From: CAZUVM01 sp964623885
Lineage (GTDB): Bacteria; Verrucomicrobiota; Verrucomicrobiia; Limisphaerales; UBA8199
Reading direction: 5' to 3'
Length of the DNA: 55,092 bases
Assembly (NCBI GenBank): GCA_964623885.1
Contig: CAZUVM010000161.1
Span: 1-55,092 of the forward strand
The notes under the pieces were generated by a model, which worked only from the letters and a program-made list of their open reading frames with translations, was not told where the DNA came from and ran no database searches. Below are positions 8,307 through 19,201 of this stretch, piece after piece; position 1 is the stretch's first letter; each line of letters begins with the position of its first letter. Position numbers and translations under genes: made by a program.

Positions 8307-11300
8307 TTACGGAATGCGGAGACGGAAAAAGCGCTGAGTGGATTCACTAGGGCTGTTGGTGATCACAATCAAGCTCCCGGTTCCAGCAATGGGGCCGCCG
8401 TCAGGTGCCCAGGCGGGGTCGTCGAGGTTGTCTTTGTACTCGAGTTGGTAAGTTTGGCCTGGCACACCAAACCAGGTGAACGTCAGATTTGTACCGAACT
8501 GCGTCAGGCTTTGCATTTGTGGAGGCGGAAAGACAATTGTTATGAAAGACTGGGTGGCGCTTAAGCTCGGGACGCCGTTATCAGTGGCCACCACGGTGAA
8601 TGAGTTTGTGCTGGGAGCGGTTGTGGGTGTCCAGGTGAGGAGACCGTTAAATGGATTAACGGCAGCGCCGGGCGGCGCGCCGGGGGCCAGCGTGTAGGTC
8701 AGGGTCTGTGGCGGTTGATCCGTGTCGGTCGCGCTGGCGTATAGACTGAGAGTTTGACCCAGAATGAGCTGTTGATTTGCAATCGGCGCTAGAATTGGTG
8801 CCGTATTGAAAATGTTATTGGTTCCTGGGGTCGGGTTGACCATGAAATTGACGGAAGCGCCTCCATCCGGATAGCGGCCTTCGCTGACGTTATCGATCTG
8901 CAATCCGTAACTGACGTAATCGATTGCGCGGCCGTCGGCGCCATAAAGCCCGATGCTTTCGCCGTTCTTGCTCAGTTTAAAATTGACATGGAGTTCGGGC
9001 GTGCCGTTGGTGTTTTTGCCGTCGGCCCAGACCAGCAGGAACCCCTGGGGAGGAATGGAGTAGCCGGTGGGGATCGCAAACTTGAATTGATTGGTCAGCG
9101 AGTCGGTGAGGTAATAGCCATCGAGGTGCACGGTGTTGGTGCCGTAATTATACAGTTCGAACCAGTCGTCGTATTTGCCGTTAACCGGGTCGACGATTGT
9201 GGTTGTGTTGCCGGCCATCCATTCATTGATCGCGACGCTGAGCGGCGCGCTCGCGGCATTGTTGGAGGCGCCGGGAGTGACATAGAAGAATTCCTGTCGT
9301 GCAAAGCTCTGACCGTCGGGAACCGAGCCGTAAGAATGGTTTTGGCCGAGATTGACGTAATCGATGTAATCGAGCACCTGCGGTTGGCCGTTGTAGACCC
9401 GGCTCAGAGCGACGGAACCGTTAGCGCTGGTTAGGGTGAAGCCTGCGTGCAACTCGGTTAACGTTGTGAGGTTGGTCAGGCCATCCGCGAAGATCACCTT
9501 GAATTCACCTGGATTGATCACCGCGTTGGTGGGAAACGCCCAGGACAAAAGATTGGTGTAACTGTTGGCGAGGTAAACCCCGTTTAGCGACACCTGATTC
9601 GTTGTGGGGTTAAACACCTCGATCCAGGGAACGCGCTGGCCAACGCTATTGGTGATGCCGGTAAGATTGTCCGCCTGCAGTTCGTTGATCCAGAGCGGTT
9701 GGAAAGCAGGCAGACTGGTGAAGACGGTGTTGATTGCGCCCGGGCTCGACCCCGGGGCAGCGGAGATGGCCCAATTGCCGGCGCGCCAGTTATCCTGCGT
9801 TGGATCGATCAATTGCAGCGAGCTGCCAAGGTTGGTGGTAGTAGACCAGGGCAGGGCGCTGCTGTAGCGGACACGGTCGATGTAAACGTCAGTGGCGGCG
9901 TTCGTGCCAGGCTGGACCAGCGAAAGCGTCTCGCCATCCGTCTGGAGCGTTCCCGGGGAAATGTCGTAAACGAGCTTAGTTGCGCCATATGCGGCGGCGA
10001 ACGCGGCATTGTTGGCCGCTAGAACGAGATAACTGTTCGGGCCAATCGAAGACCCGGCGGGGAAAGTGTAACCAAGCCCTCGGAATTCCCAGCCTGAAAG
10101 ATCGAACGTATTGGTGGAGGAATTATTGTAAAGCTCGACGAACTGGGCATCCGGCAGAGCCGGCTGATACATGATTTCGTTAATCACAACCTGGCCAACC
10201 GGCGACGGCAGGGTTCCGGTGAAACTAGTGCCTACGGTCGTACTCGCGCCGGGGACCGGCTGGCCATGGCGGTCGAGGCCGATGATCGTGAAAGAGTTGC
10301 CGCCAGGCTGCAGCGGGACGACGGCGCGCCACGAAGTCACGCTCAGCCAGGTCAGCGGCCAGGGCACGCCGTTGAAAGTGATGGTTTGGACAACGACAGG
10401 TGCGGTGCCGGTGATGACCACCGTGTTATTGACGACGCCGGCTGAACTGACGCTGAAGGTGCCGGTGTTGGCGGCCGACAATTGGCTGGCGATGCTGCTC
10501 TGAGCGGACGAGAGCCACGGCTTGATGTTGGTGTTTGGATCTTCGGCGGTCAGGCCGCTGGCGGTGATAGTTTGGTATTTGGCGTCCAGCAATGGTCCGC
10601 TGATGAGGGGATTGAGGGGGCCGTTGACCAATTCCTGTAGCGCGCGCCAGTACATGCGCCGGAACGCCGGGGTGTTATAAATATTGGCCATGTTGGGATC
10701 CTGGCCGTTGACCGTGAAAAGATTCTGGCCAGGGCCCCAGGAGCCGGCGTTCCCGAGCACGATATTGAAGTCGAACATCATCAGGGAGTATTTCGTGCCC
10801 TGCGTGCCGATATAGCCGTAGAGGTTCTGTGAGTTTTGGGCGCCGAACGAATCCCAGTTGCCAGCCGCGTGGTTGGCAGCGAAAACACGCATCCAGTTTT
10901 CCATGTTCGCCATGTTTTGCATATTGGCGACATAATTCGCGGACCCGTAGGAATTCGCCGCGTCGATGAGCGAGAAGACGTTGGTGAAATCGTTTGCCGA
11001 GGTTGGGGTCCGGCGGATTTCGAAATTATAGCGGTAGCGGGCGACCTTTTTGATTCCGCCGGTAGTCGTGTAGGGCATGAGGTTGCACCAGGATTGATTC
11101 GCGAAAGGCGTGGAGCTGCCGTTGGGGGCCGGGCCGAATTCGAACCACGGTTGCATCTTGTACAGAAAACCATCCTTGTCATTGGGGAAATGCTCTTTAA
11201 CCACGTCACCATCGGGTGTTTGCGCATCTTCCATCAATACTCCGCGGCGATTGCCATTCACGTATACGGCGACCAAGTGGCGATTGAGCCAGGGGACACC

Positions 11301-14300
11301 GAGTGCCCGCAGGAAGGTATTGGCGCACTCTTCGCGCTGGAGGCTCGCGTCGTCGCCGGCGCCGTTGCCCGGATCGTGGATTTTATTAAAGGAGGTGGCG
11401 CCGAGGAAGGCATCATCATCCGGGAAAATCCATTTGTAATGGCACAAGTTACCATAGGGCGTGTTGAAACCCTGGTGGTAAGGGCTGCCGGCAAAGCGGG
11501 CTTGGGCGTTGTAGATGATGCGGCTGTTATTAACGATGGTGCAATCCCAGGATTCGTTGCTGAGGTCGGATTGCGCGCTCCAGAGATCGGCGTTGGTCTG
11601 GGTAATCCACAGGTGGTAGACGGTGAAGCTACCGCCGGGATTGCTGTCGCTGAACATGACCACGCACTCAGGCGGAGTTAACGAGTTGTTATTCGGGATC
11701 GCGGGAAAGCGCGTTGCCGCGGCAGCCGTATCGACCGCGGACAGATAGAACGCAACGATCGCGTTCGTGTTGGGGGCGGGGATCGTGCCACTGAAAATGC
11801 CATCGCCGGCAATGGCGTCACCTCCGGTCCCATCATCCTTCATCACCACACCGCTGTAGGTTTTCGATGGATCGACACGATAGTAAAGCGTGAGGCTTTG
11901 AAGGCCGCCGGCATCGTGGACACGCGCGGTGACTACCACGTTCTGGTTGCTGGCCGGGACCGGAGGCGAATGGGAAACCTGGTAAAGGGCGGGTCCTGGA
12001 TTTGCCACATAGCGGCTGTTGCGAGCGCCGGGCGTGCCGAGGTTGGCGGGGACAGCGAGCGGACCGGTGGCTTCGAGCCAGTTGCCGTTGAGACGGAGGA
12101 GCACTTCAGGCCAGCCATGGAGCCAGCGGGCTTTAAACCGAAGCGTGGCAGTTTGGCCGGCCGCGAGCGTGTTGGTTACGAGCGCGGCTTCGCAGGAATT
12201 GTCACCGGTCCAAATGTGATCGCCCGTGCGCAGGTGAAGCGAATGAGCGCTGTTATAGCCCTCGTTTTCGAGGCTCGAGCGGATGTGATCGCCTTGCAAC
12301 GTCCAATTGGTGAGGCCGGATTCAAAATCGGGATTACGGACATAGTTGGTCGTTTGCGTGCCGGGATGCACCTCGATGTTGTCGACGAGGCATTCGCCGA
12401 CATCCAGGATACCAATCTGGGCGTAATCGATCGATGGATCGTAGTTCTTGCCGTTATCAAGCACGCCGGTGTTCTCGATGTTGACCCATGAGGATTTGTG
12501 AGTTTCGTCGCTGTCGGCCCAGTTGGGAGCGAGGCGATGGTTCGAACGCGGGTTGATGAGTTCCAGGCTGCTGCCGCCGCCAGCCGCCCATTGTCCCCAG
12601 CGCCCGCCCGTTGACCAGGTGACTTCATCGACCACGATATGGATCAACATCGGGCCGCTGTTGGTGGGCGCAATCATGTCGGGTTTGGTGAGCATGAGGC
12701 GTTCGCCGTTATGGCTGAGCTTGCCGCTATAATTGCCGAGCGTGTTGTTGACGTTCAGGTTGGGGTAATTGGTCATCAAACGAGCAATGTTCCTGCCGAT
12801 GACGAGGTAACCGTTGGCGGAGATCGAAGTATTGGTGGGGAAAGTAAAGGAAACGCCGCCGTTCAAGGTCCAACCGCTCAGGTCATGAGCCACAGAGCCC
12901 TGGTTGTAGAGCTCGACGTACTGGTCGTCATCGTTGCCGCTGATGGGATCGTACATCAGCTCATTGATCACGACGTCGTCGATCAGGATGTTCGTATTTG
13001 CGGCGCCGGGCGTGGGAACCGTTAGCCGATAAAAGTCATTGGCGCCGTCAGGCCAGCGGCCCATCGAGGTATTGTGCTCCTGATCTTCATAATTGAGGGA
13101 GTCGAGCACCCGGGTTTGGGATGAGTTCTTGAAAAAGATCTCGCCGCCGGCGGCGCTCAAGTGGAAGCCGAGCGTAGGTTGATCGAACGAGATAAAACCA
13201 CGGGCGGGAAGAATGGTGCCGGACGGAATGATGAATTTGTTCGTGTCGGCGTTGTCGGTGAGAATGCAGCCGGAGATGTCGACGGGCTGGTTCGCGTGAT
13301 TGTAGAGCTCGATGTAGTCGGTATAGGGCGGGTCGGTGTGGGCGAGGAACTCGTTAATGACAACGTTGCGCAACGGGTCGGGCCGGTAACCATCCATTGC
13401 TCCGGGCGATCCCCCAATGCTGTCGCTGATGTCCCAGGCGCGCGGATCGCCTTCGCCATAGGATGGCCGCGCGAGCACGAGGGAATGTCCCGTGCCATCG
13501 GGTGCTACAGGCCAGGGCCGAACGTTGTCATAAGGGATAGTGAGGAGGACCGCGCCGAGTTCATCGAGCAACTCAATGGTGCCGGATTTTTTGAGGCTGC
13601 CGGTGTACGGCCCCATGACATTAGTAATGCCATAAATGGTTTGAATGTCAGCGGGCGCGGCGGCGATGACGAGAAAGGAACCGCCGGGCATGACTGTGCC
13701 GGATGGGAAAGTGTAACTGAGGTTGTCGGCTGTGAGTTGATAACCGCTGAGGTCGTGAAACCAGGGATTTGAATTGTAGAGTTCAAGGTATTCGAGGTTG
13801 CGCCCGTCCGCGCGTGGCGCGGGTTTATACATGATCTCGGAAATCGCGATTGGAGATTTTCGGCTGGAGGGACCGAGCGGTTCGCTTGGGTTGACGACGA
13901 TGGTGACGGTATTGTTGGTCGTGACATCGGCGATGTCTTGGAATTGAGCGGTGGTTGTGACGGCGGCTTTATGGCTGCTGATCGCCAGGCCGAAATAGAT
14001 TTGGGCGGGCAAGGCGACGGTATCGGAGCCGAGCAAGCTCCAATTCTGGCCATCGTACCCGGCGTAACCCGTGAAAACATTGCCGACACGTCTCAAGCGC
14101 AGCCAGGTATATGGGTAATTGGCAGGGAAAGATCCAAGCGTTACAACCGTGCTGTAGGCAGGATCGCGGGAAGCGAAGTAACACCCATTGAGACCGGGCG
14201 TGGCGAGGGAAGCAGCGAAGCGCGCGCCGGGATCCAGAGTCTCGCGGGCCATTAAGCCGGCTTTGGCCCAGAGGTCGGAAAGGCTGAGTCCCGAAATGCG

Positions 14301-16571
14301 CGCAGCAATGTCGAAGTCGCCGGTCCGGATTTGGTAATCGAAATTGAACTGGTCGCTGAAGCCCGCAATGTCGGTGCCGGCGGCGACGACATTTACGCCA
14401 TTCGAGACCAGCGTGATTGTAGAAGGAATGGCGGAACCGCCGATATCCTGCGGCGCATAGGGGAGCGCGGTGAAAGTGACAATCGTATTTGCGGCGATGG
14501 TGTTGGGAGGTGTGGCTTGATCCCGCACGTTGTTGATCGTGACTGAATAATTGCTGCCGTAGGTGAGGGGGGTGGTAGTCAGAAACACGTTCGTAAACGT
14601 GGAATCCAGCGCGGCTGCTGAAATGGTGATGCCGCCGGAGCAAAAGTAATTAAGGCGATTGGTGGCGCTGGCGGCTTCAACAGGTTTGGAAAAGACAATT
14701 TGGACGTTCGTCGGCCCCAGACCGAGAGCGCGCAAGGCGGTAGGCGGTATCGTATCAGGGATAACGGTCAGCACGGCGTTGCTGCTGAACTGGGCTTTGC
14801 CGGGAACCGAGACCAGCACGCGGAAGACGGAACCGTTATCGGCGGCGTGCAACATCGGCGTTGTATAAGAGGATGCGCTCGCGCCGGGCAGGTCGAGGCC
14901 GTTTAACTGCCATTGATAAGTCAGGTTGGTGGTGATTGAAGAATTGCCGGTGGCGCTGACGGAGAAAGTGGCCGTGTAGTCCACCATTGCGGTGGTGTTC
15001 GTGGGTTGGCGTGAAATCGTGAGCGTCGCACCGGCAGGCATCAGATAGTTGCCGACGTTTTGGCCAGGGATGACCGTCCAGGACAGGTTGGTAGGGGTTT
15101 TCCAGGCGACGTAAAGATAATCGCCGCCGGTCTGTTCTTTCATCAGCGCTTCGATGTAGTAGCGCTGCCCGGCGATGAGGGTCATCGGGCCGTTTGTGTG
15201 AGCATCGAAAGCTTCGCAACAGCTCGGCTCGGCAGCGAGCACGACGCGATAGGCGGGGCTGTTATTGGGGCTGAGCGTCAACTGGGATGAGTCATCGCTG
15301 CGGATTGCGAAATAGTACTGTCCGGTCATGGGTGGGACAAGCCAGCCGGAGAACCGGCCGCCATAATAATCGCCGATGTTGACTACGGGCCAGCCCGTGT
15401 TTGGGGGGTAATCCACCTGGTCGGGGCTATTGGGGAACTTGGCGCTGTTAGTGAGGCTGGCGACATTGGCGCCGGTGATATTGGTGTAAATCTCGCGTTT
15501 AACGTAGCCGACCGTAAAGGGAATGTTCGTGAAAACAACCTGTGAATTGGTGGCAATGACGCTAAGACCGGTGGCGGCATCAACGACGTTGTAAACACCA
15601 AGCCAGTGCGCCGCATTGGGCGTCATGGCGGCGGTAGTCAGCTGAATCGTTTGGGAATCGTTAACAAACGCAGCGCCCAGAATGGGCACGTTGCCTGTTG
15701 CGTTGGTGAGAGTGTAATTGGCGAGGTTAGTAGCCGTGGCCGGTGAAACCGGAATCGAAAAAACCACCTGGACGCCGTTGTTTCCGACCGCCGACGCCGT
15801 GGCAATGAGAGGCGGATTAAATTCCACCAGGCGCATGCCATTGAGGGCATAGCAATAGGGGCCGTTGGCGGTGCCGCCGATAGGAATGGGTCCCATGTAT
15901 TGCGTGCTCACGATAGAGATCGAGCCGTTGCTGCCCGGCACAATCGCTTCCCAATCCGCCATATCACCGTTGGTGTTGACACCGGTGTTGATGGCGACCT
16001 GATTAGTGGCCAGGCCGTTGGTGTAGCAACCGGCGGTGTGGGCGCTGCGGAACGCGAGCGCGCCATCGAGCTCGAAAGTGGTCCAGCGCTGTGGGTAAGT
16101 GCCGCCGACGCCGCCGCGCACGGCGCTGCCCATGAAGCTGTAGAGGCGATTCGTATTGAGGCCGGTGAGGGTGTAGGTCACGACGGCATTGGAATAAACA
16201 TGCGCCACGGCGTCGGCATTTCCGGCCCCCTGGAAATCGACGTAGGTGTTGAAGACGTTATAAAGGGGCGTGCCGGGCAAGGGATTAGCGCCCGCGTTGG
16301 CTGCCTGGACAAAGCCATTGGTGGTGATGGTGAGCGTCACGGCCAGGTTGGCGCCGGTCTTAATGTCTCTCAGCCGGCCGGTCGCGCCGGGCGGGCCGGC
16401 AAAGATGTCCCAGGTCGTAGCGTTTGATGAAGTCGTGACGCCGATGACACCGGGAGCGTGGTCGTTGAAAGCGACGAACTGGCTGCGGGCTGCGCTGACA
16501 GAGATCAGCCAAAATACGACGATTCCGACCTGGGCGACCCTACCGCGGTCGAGTAGTTTCCCGAATTGCAC
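8307..16571 (-). CDS. Giant secreted protein: PA14, Ig-like, six lamin-tail domains, CotH kinase-like domain
   Basis: A 2754-residue exported protein. Approximate order: signal peptide (VVFWLISVSAARSQ); N-terminal beta module; PA14 domain (355-510, including SGWLVPPMTGQYYFAIRSDD); Ig-like domain (515-600); SbsA-type Ig domain (605-700); concanavalin-like DUF1349-type domain (750-880, SDLWAKAGLMARETL). Three lamin-tail domains start near 910, 1070 and 1200, then a FESGLTNW jelly roll near 1410. A CotH-like kinase region spans 1650-2010 (VYVNGNRRGVLMEDAQ; candidate acidic site MMFDFNIVLGNAGSW). Three more lamin-tail domains start near 2130, 2295 and 2445, followed by a cadherin-like domain (2595) and a C-terminal tail ending QRFFRLRIP. 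CotH domains phosphorylate secreted proteins in Bacillus spores and some effectors; activity here is not proven. The many opposite-strand open frames are shadows of this gene. Confidence 0.9.
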   Translation of the reverse strand: MQFGKLLDRGRVAQVGIVVFWLISVSAARSQFVAFNDHAPGVIGVTTSSNATTWDIFAGPPGATGRLRDIKTGANLAVTLTITTNGFVQAANAGANPLPGTPLYNVFNTYVDFQGAGNADAVAHVYSNAVVTYTLTGLNTNRLYSFMGSAVRGGVGGTYPQRWTTFELDGALAFRSAHTAGCYTNGLATNQVAINTGVNTNGDMADWEAIVPGSNGSISIVSTQYMGPIPIGGTANGPYCYALNGMRLVEFNPPLIATASAVGNNGVQVVFSIPVSPATATNLANYTLTNATGNVPILGAAFVNDSQTIQLTTAAMTPNAAHWLGVYNVVDAATGLSVIATNSQVVFTNIPFTVGYVKREIYTNITGANVASLTNSAKFPNSPDQVDYPPNTGWPVVNIGDYYGGRFSGWLVPPMTGQYYFAIRSDDSSQLTLSPNNSPAYRVVLAAEPSCCEAFDAHTNGPMTLIAGQRYYIEALMKEQTGGDYLYVAWKTPTNLSWTVIPGQNVGNYLMPAGATLTISRQPTNTTAMVDYTATFSVSATGNSSITTNLTYQWQLNGLDLPGASASSYTTPMLHAADNGSVFRVLVSVPGKAQFSSNAVLTVIPDTIPPTALRALGLGPTNVQIVFSKPVEAASATNRLNYFCSGGITISAAALDSTFTNVFLTTTPLTYGSNYSVTINNVRDQATPPNTIAANTIVTFTALPYAPQDIGGSAIPSTITLVSNGVNVVAAGTDIAGFSDQFNFDYQIRTGDFDIAARISGLSLSDLWAKAGLMARETLDPGARFAASLATPGLNGCYFASRDPAYSTVVTLGSFPANYPYTWLRLRRVGNVFTGYAGYDGQNWSLLGSDTVALPAQIYFGLAISSHKAAVTTTAQFQDIADVTTNNTVTIVVNPSEPLGPSSRKSPIAISEIMYKPAPRADGRNLEYLELYNSNPWFHDLSGYQLTADNLSYTFPSGTVMPGGSFLVIAAAPADIQTIYGITNVMGPYTGSLKKSGTIELLDELGAVLLTIPYDNVRPWPVAPDGTGHSLVLARPSYGEGDPRAWDISDSIGGSPGAMDGYRPDPLRNVVINEFLAHTDPPYTDYIELYNHANQPVDISGCILTDNADTNKFIIPSGTILPARGFISFDQPTLGFHLSAAGGEIFFKNSSQTRVLDSLNYEDQEHNTSMGRWPDGANDFYRLTVPTPGAANTNILIDDVVINELMYDPISGNDDDQYVELYNQGSVAHDLSGWTLNGGVSFTFPTNTSISANGYLVIGRNIARLMTNYPNLNVNNTLGNYSGKLSHNGERLMLTKPDMIAPTNSGPMLIHIVVDEVTWSTGGRWGQWAAGGGSSLELINPRSNHRLAPNWADSDETHKSSWVNIENTGVLDNGKNYDPSIDYAQIGILDVGECLVDNIEVHPGTQTTNYVRNPDFESGLTNWTLQGDHIRSSLENEGYNSAHSLHLRTGDHIWTGDNSCEAALVTNTLAAGQTATLRFKARWLHGWPEVLLRLNGNWLEATGPLAVPANLGTPGARNSRYVANPGPALYQVSHSPPVPASNQNVVVTARVHDAGGLQSLTLYYRVDPSKTYSGVVMKDDGTGGDAIAGDGIFSGTIPAPNTNAIVAFYLSAVDTAAAATRFPAIPNNNSLTPPECVVMFSDSNPGGSFTVYHLWITQTNADLWSAQSDLSNESWDCTIVNNSRIIYNAQARFAGSPYHQGFNTPYGNLCHYKWIFPDDDAFLGATSFNKIHDPGNGAGDDASLQREECANTFLRALGVPWLNRHLVAVYVNGNRRGVLMEDAQTPDGDVVKEHFPNDKDGFLYKMQPWFEFGPAPNGSSTPFANQSWCNLMPYTTTGGIKKVARYRYNFEIRRTPTSANDFTNVFSLIDAANSYGSANYVANMQNMANMENWMRVFAANHAAGNWDSFGAQNSQNLYGYIGTQGTKYSLMMFDFNIVLGNAGSWGPGQNLFTVNGQDPNMANIYNTPAFRRMYWRALQELVNGPLNPLISGPLLDAKYQTITASGLTAEDPNTNIKPWLSSAQSSIASQLSAANTGTFSVSSAGVVNNTVVITGTAPVVVQTITFNGVPWPLTWLSVTSWRAVVPLQPGGNSFTIIGLDRHGQPVPGASTTVGTSFTGTLPSPVGQVVINEIMYQPALPDAQFVELYNNSSTNTFDLSGWEFRGLGYTFPAGSSIGPNSYLVLAANNAAFAAAYGATKLVYDISPGTLQTDGETLSLVQPGTNAATDVYIDRVRYSSALPWSTTTNLGSSLQLIDPTQDNWRAGNWAISAAPGSSPGAINTVFTSLPAFQPLWINELQADNLTGITNSVGQRVPWIEVFNPTTNQVSLNGVYLANSYTNLLSWAFPTNAVINPGEFKVIFADGLTNLTTLTELHAGFTLTSANGSVALSRVYNGQPQVLDYIDYVNLGQNHSYGSVPDGQSFARQEFFYVTPGASNNAASAPLSVAINEWMAGNTTTIVDPVNGKYDDWFELYNYGTNTVHLDGYYLTDSLTNQFKFAIPTGYSIPPQGFLLVWADGKNTNGTPELHVNFKLSKNGESIGLYGADGRAIDYVSYGLQIDNVSEGRYPDGGASVNFMVNPTPGTNNIFNTAPILAPIANQQLILGQTLSLYASATDTDQPPQTLTYTLAPGAPPGAAVNPFNGLLTWTPTTAPSTNSFTVVATDNGVPSLSATQSFITIVFPPPQMQSLTQFGTNLTFTWFGVPGQTYQLEYKDNLDDPAWAPDGGPIAGTGSLIVITNSPSESTQRFFRLRIP

Positions 16572-16786
16572 TGTAGAAAATCAGGGGGAGGTTGATTATT
16601 GAGGAGCCATCTAGCGCAAGTAGCTTTACATAATTGGATGTTTGCGTCGAGGACATTCTAACCTCTTTTGTTTCCCTTTTTGTCCCGACACGCAGTCGGG
16701 CGGAATCCGGAGTGGATGGTCAGGTTGCGCGAGGGTTCCAGCAGTTGGCAGTTGAAAGCGTCCCTTACGCAGTTATCCTTCCCGGG

Positions 16787-19201
16787 ATGACCGACAGCAT
16801 CACTACGAGGTATCGCGTCATTCGCCGGGTGGGGAGCGGCGGCATGGGGGAAGTCCTGCTGGCGGAAGACACCCAATTGGAACGGCGCGTCGCGCTCAAG
16901 GTCATGGCGGCGGCGTTGGCCAAGGACGAAAACGAGCGTAAACGCTTCCGCATGGAAGCCAAAGCGGCGTCAGGATTGTCCCATCCAAATGTTTGCGTCA
17001 TCCATGAGGTGGGCGAAACGGAGGATGGACGGCCGTTTCTCGCCATGGAATATGTGGAGGGACAGACCCTCGACGTGGTGGAACAGCAGCGGCGACTGCG
17101 CCTTCGGGAGGTGGTTCAAATTGGGCAGGAAGTAGCCGAGGCCCTGCAGGCGGCGCACGACCTTCACCTGGTGCACCGGGACATCAAACCATCCAACATC
17201 ATGCTCGATGCGCGAGGTCATGTGAAGGTGCTCGATTTCGGATTGGCCAAGCGGGTTGGCCAGGAGGAACTGGGTGCCATAGCCTCAACCTCCGCCGCGC
17301 AAACCCGGACTGGGTTCCTGGTCGGGACGCCGCATTACATGAGCCCGGAGCAGGTCCTGGGACGTGAGCTGGATCGCCGCTCGGACATTTTCAGCCTGGG
17401 CGTTGTGCTTTACGAGTTGGTCGTCGGCCAGCGGCCGTTCCTCGGCCGAACGGTTGGTGAAGTGGTCAATAACGTCGTCAACCTGCAACCCGAATCACTG
17501 GGGCTGGAAAATTCGCTGTATTCCCCGGCTCTCGATCGGATCATTTTTAAATGCCTCGAAAAGGAGCCGGACCGCCGGTACGCCTCCGCCCGAGCGCTAG
17601 CTCAGGACCTGGCCGAACTCAGGAGCCAAGCCGAGCGCGAAACGCCCAAGAACTCGAAAGCTGCAGAACCGGCCCCTGGCCCAGCTCCAGTGCCAGCGGA
17701 AATAAAGCGCCAGCCGATTCGCCGCGACCTCCTGGTTTTCGGTTTCATCCTGGCATTGGCGCTGGCCGGAGCAGGGCTTTTCCTCTGGGTGCAGCAGCAC
17801 CGAACAACCAATCCGAGCGAGAAGTTGATTCAAAAATCGGTGGCGGTGTTACCTTTCGATAATTTCAGTCCTGAACGAGACACGGATTATTTGAGCGATG
17901 GATTGACCGAGGAAATCACCAGCGCGCTTTCAAAGGTGCCCGGGTTAAAGGTGGTTTCACGCAATTCCGCTTTTATGTTCAAAGGCCGGCGCGAGGACTT
18001 GCGCGAGGTCGGCCGCGCGCTGCATGCGGGGACGTTAATCGAAGGCAGCGTCCGCAAGATCGGCGATCAACTCCGGGTCACCGCACAGCTTATCAATGCT
18101 GAGGACGGCTATCATCTTTGGTCGGAGAATTATGACCGCTCAATGGACGACATCCTTGCGGTGCAGGAAGACATCGCTCGACGGATCGCCGGGAAGTTGG
18201 GCGAAAGCTCACCGATTAAACGACAATCCGTTGCACCGGAAGCGTTTAAACTGTACCTGCAAGGCAAACTGTTTTGGAACAAACGCACCGCCACGGGTCT
18301 GAGAAAATCGATCGACCTCTACCAACAGGCGCTGGAAAAGGATCCCACTTACGCGGCGGCACATGCTGCCCTGGCTTCGTCTTACCTCCTATTGCCGCAA
18401 TACTCCGAGGGTCTCCGGCTCAGCCAATACGGCCCGTTGGCCCGCGCCTCCGCCAATCGCGCCCTGGAACTGGACCTGGACTGCGCGGAGGCCCACGCAG
18501 TGCTGGGCATGCTCCAGCGCCGCGCCTGCGACTGCGCCGGCGCGAAAGATCATCTCCGCCGCGCCGTCCAGGCGGAGCCCAGCAACGCCACCGCCCATCA
18601 CTGGTACGGTTTGGTCCTCGAGGCTTGCGGCGGCCGGCAGGAGGCTCTGGTGGAACTGAACAAAGCGCTCGAACTTGACCCCGGCTCACCCATTATTCAT
18701 AGCACGATTCCCGAATGGTACTACTTGCAGCGACAATACGACGCCGCCATCACCGAGAGCCATCAGGTCATCGAAACCTTCCCGGACTTCGCCCCCGCCC
18801 GCTCCACCCTCGTTGTGGCTTTAATCATGAAAGGCAACTACGAGTCGGCCATCGAGGAAGTCGATACAGCCCGCGCCCTGGTCCCCGACCAACCCCTCAT
18901 GTTCATTAACCTGAAAGGCATCTGCCTCGCCCGCATGGGGAAGGAGGCCGAGGCGCGCAATATCATCGCCCAACTCGACGCCGCGCAGAAACAAGGCAAA
19001 TCGACCGAGGGTCCCATGGCTGAAATCTATCTTAACCTGCACGACTACGACAAAGCTTTCGCCCTCGCCGAGCAGGTTCGCCTGACCGAAGGAATCGAAC
19101 CTGAACTCCTCTATGATCCCTTGCTCGACCAGTTCCGCAATCTCCCGCAATTCCAGGCTCTGCTTCGCAACGCCGGACTGACGAATGCGCCGTCGCCGTA
19201 G
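16787..19201 (+). CDS. Ser/Thr protein kinase with TolB-like and TPR domains
   Basis: A transmembrane Hanks-type kinase of 804 residues. The start at ATG 16787 puts the glycine loop (RVGSGGMGEVLLAED) at about residue 13; an upstream in-frame start at 16634 would add unlikely sequence. Catalytic signatures are complete: VALKV lysine, VHRDIKPSNIMLD (about 128), VLDFGLAKR (about 148), MSPEQVLGRELDRRSDIFS. A Pro/Ala linker precedes one membrane helix (about 315-335, FGFILALALAGAGLFLWV). The rest begins with a TolB/CadC-like domain (SVAVLPFDNFSPERDTDYLS, EGSVRKIGDQLRVTAQLIN), then tetratricopeptide repeats from about 485 to the end. The architecture predicts a cytoplasmic kinase signalling with an exported protein-binding region. 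It is divergent from the CotH gene with a 215-nt spacer and stands alone. Confidence 0.93.
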   Translation: MTDSITTRYRVIRRVGSGGMGEVLLAEDTQLERRVALKVMAAALAKDENERKRFRMEAKAASGLSHPNVCVIHEVGETEDGRPFLAMEYVEGQTLDVVEQQRRLRLREVVQIGQEVAEALQAAHDLHLVHRDIKPSNIMLDARGHVKVLDFGLAKRVGQEELGAIASTSAAQTRTGFLVGTPHYMSPEQVLGRELDRRSDIFSLGVVLYELVVGQRPFLGRTVGEVVNNVVNLQPESLGLENSLYSPALDRIIFKCLEKEPDRRYASARALAQDLAELRSQAERETPKNSKAAEPAPGPAPVPAEIKRQPIRRDLLVFGFILALALAGAGLFLWVQQHRTTNPSEKLIQKSVAVLPFDNFSPERDTDYLSDGLTEEITSALSKVPGLKVVSRNSAFMFKGRREDLREVGRALHAGTLIEGSVRKIGDQLRVTAQLINAEDGYHLWSENYDRSMDDILAVQEDIARRIAGKLGESSPIKRQSVAPEAFKLYLQGKLFWNKRTATGLRKSIDLYQQALEKDPTYAAAHAALASSYLLLPQYSEGLRLSQYGPLARASANRALELDLDCAEAHAVLGMLQRRACDCAGAKDHLRRAVQAEPSNATAHHWYGLVLEACGGRQEALVELNKALELDPGSPIIHSTIPEWYYLQRQYDAAITESHQVIETFPDFAPARSTLVVALIMKGNYESAIEEVDTARALVPDQPLMFINLKGICLARMGKEAEARNIIAQLDAAQKQGKSTEGPMAEIYLNLHDYDKAFALAEQVRLTEGIEPELLYDPLLDQFRNLPQFQALLRNAGLTNAPSP

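Noticed and set aside
10836..11681. Plus-strand open frame of 281 codons inside the giant CotH gene
   Set aside because: Antisense to the CotH-like domain; no family signature, no ribosome-binding site, and valine/glycine-rich composition expected from the opposite strand of a GC-rich gene.
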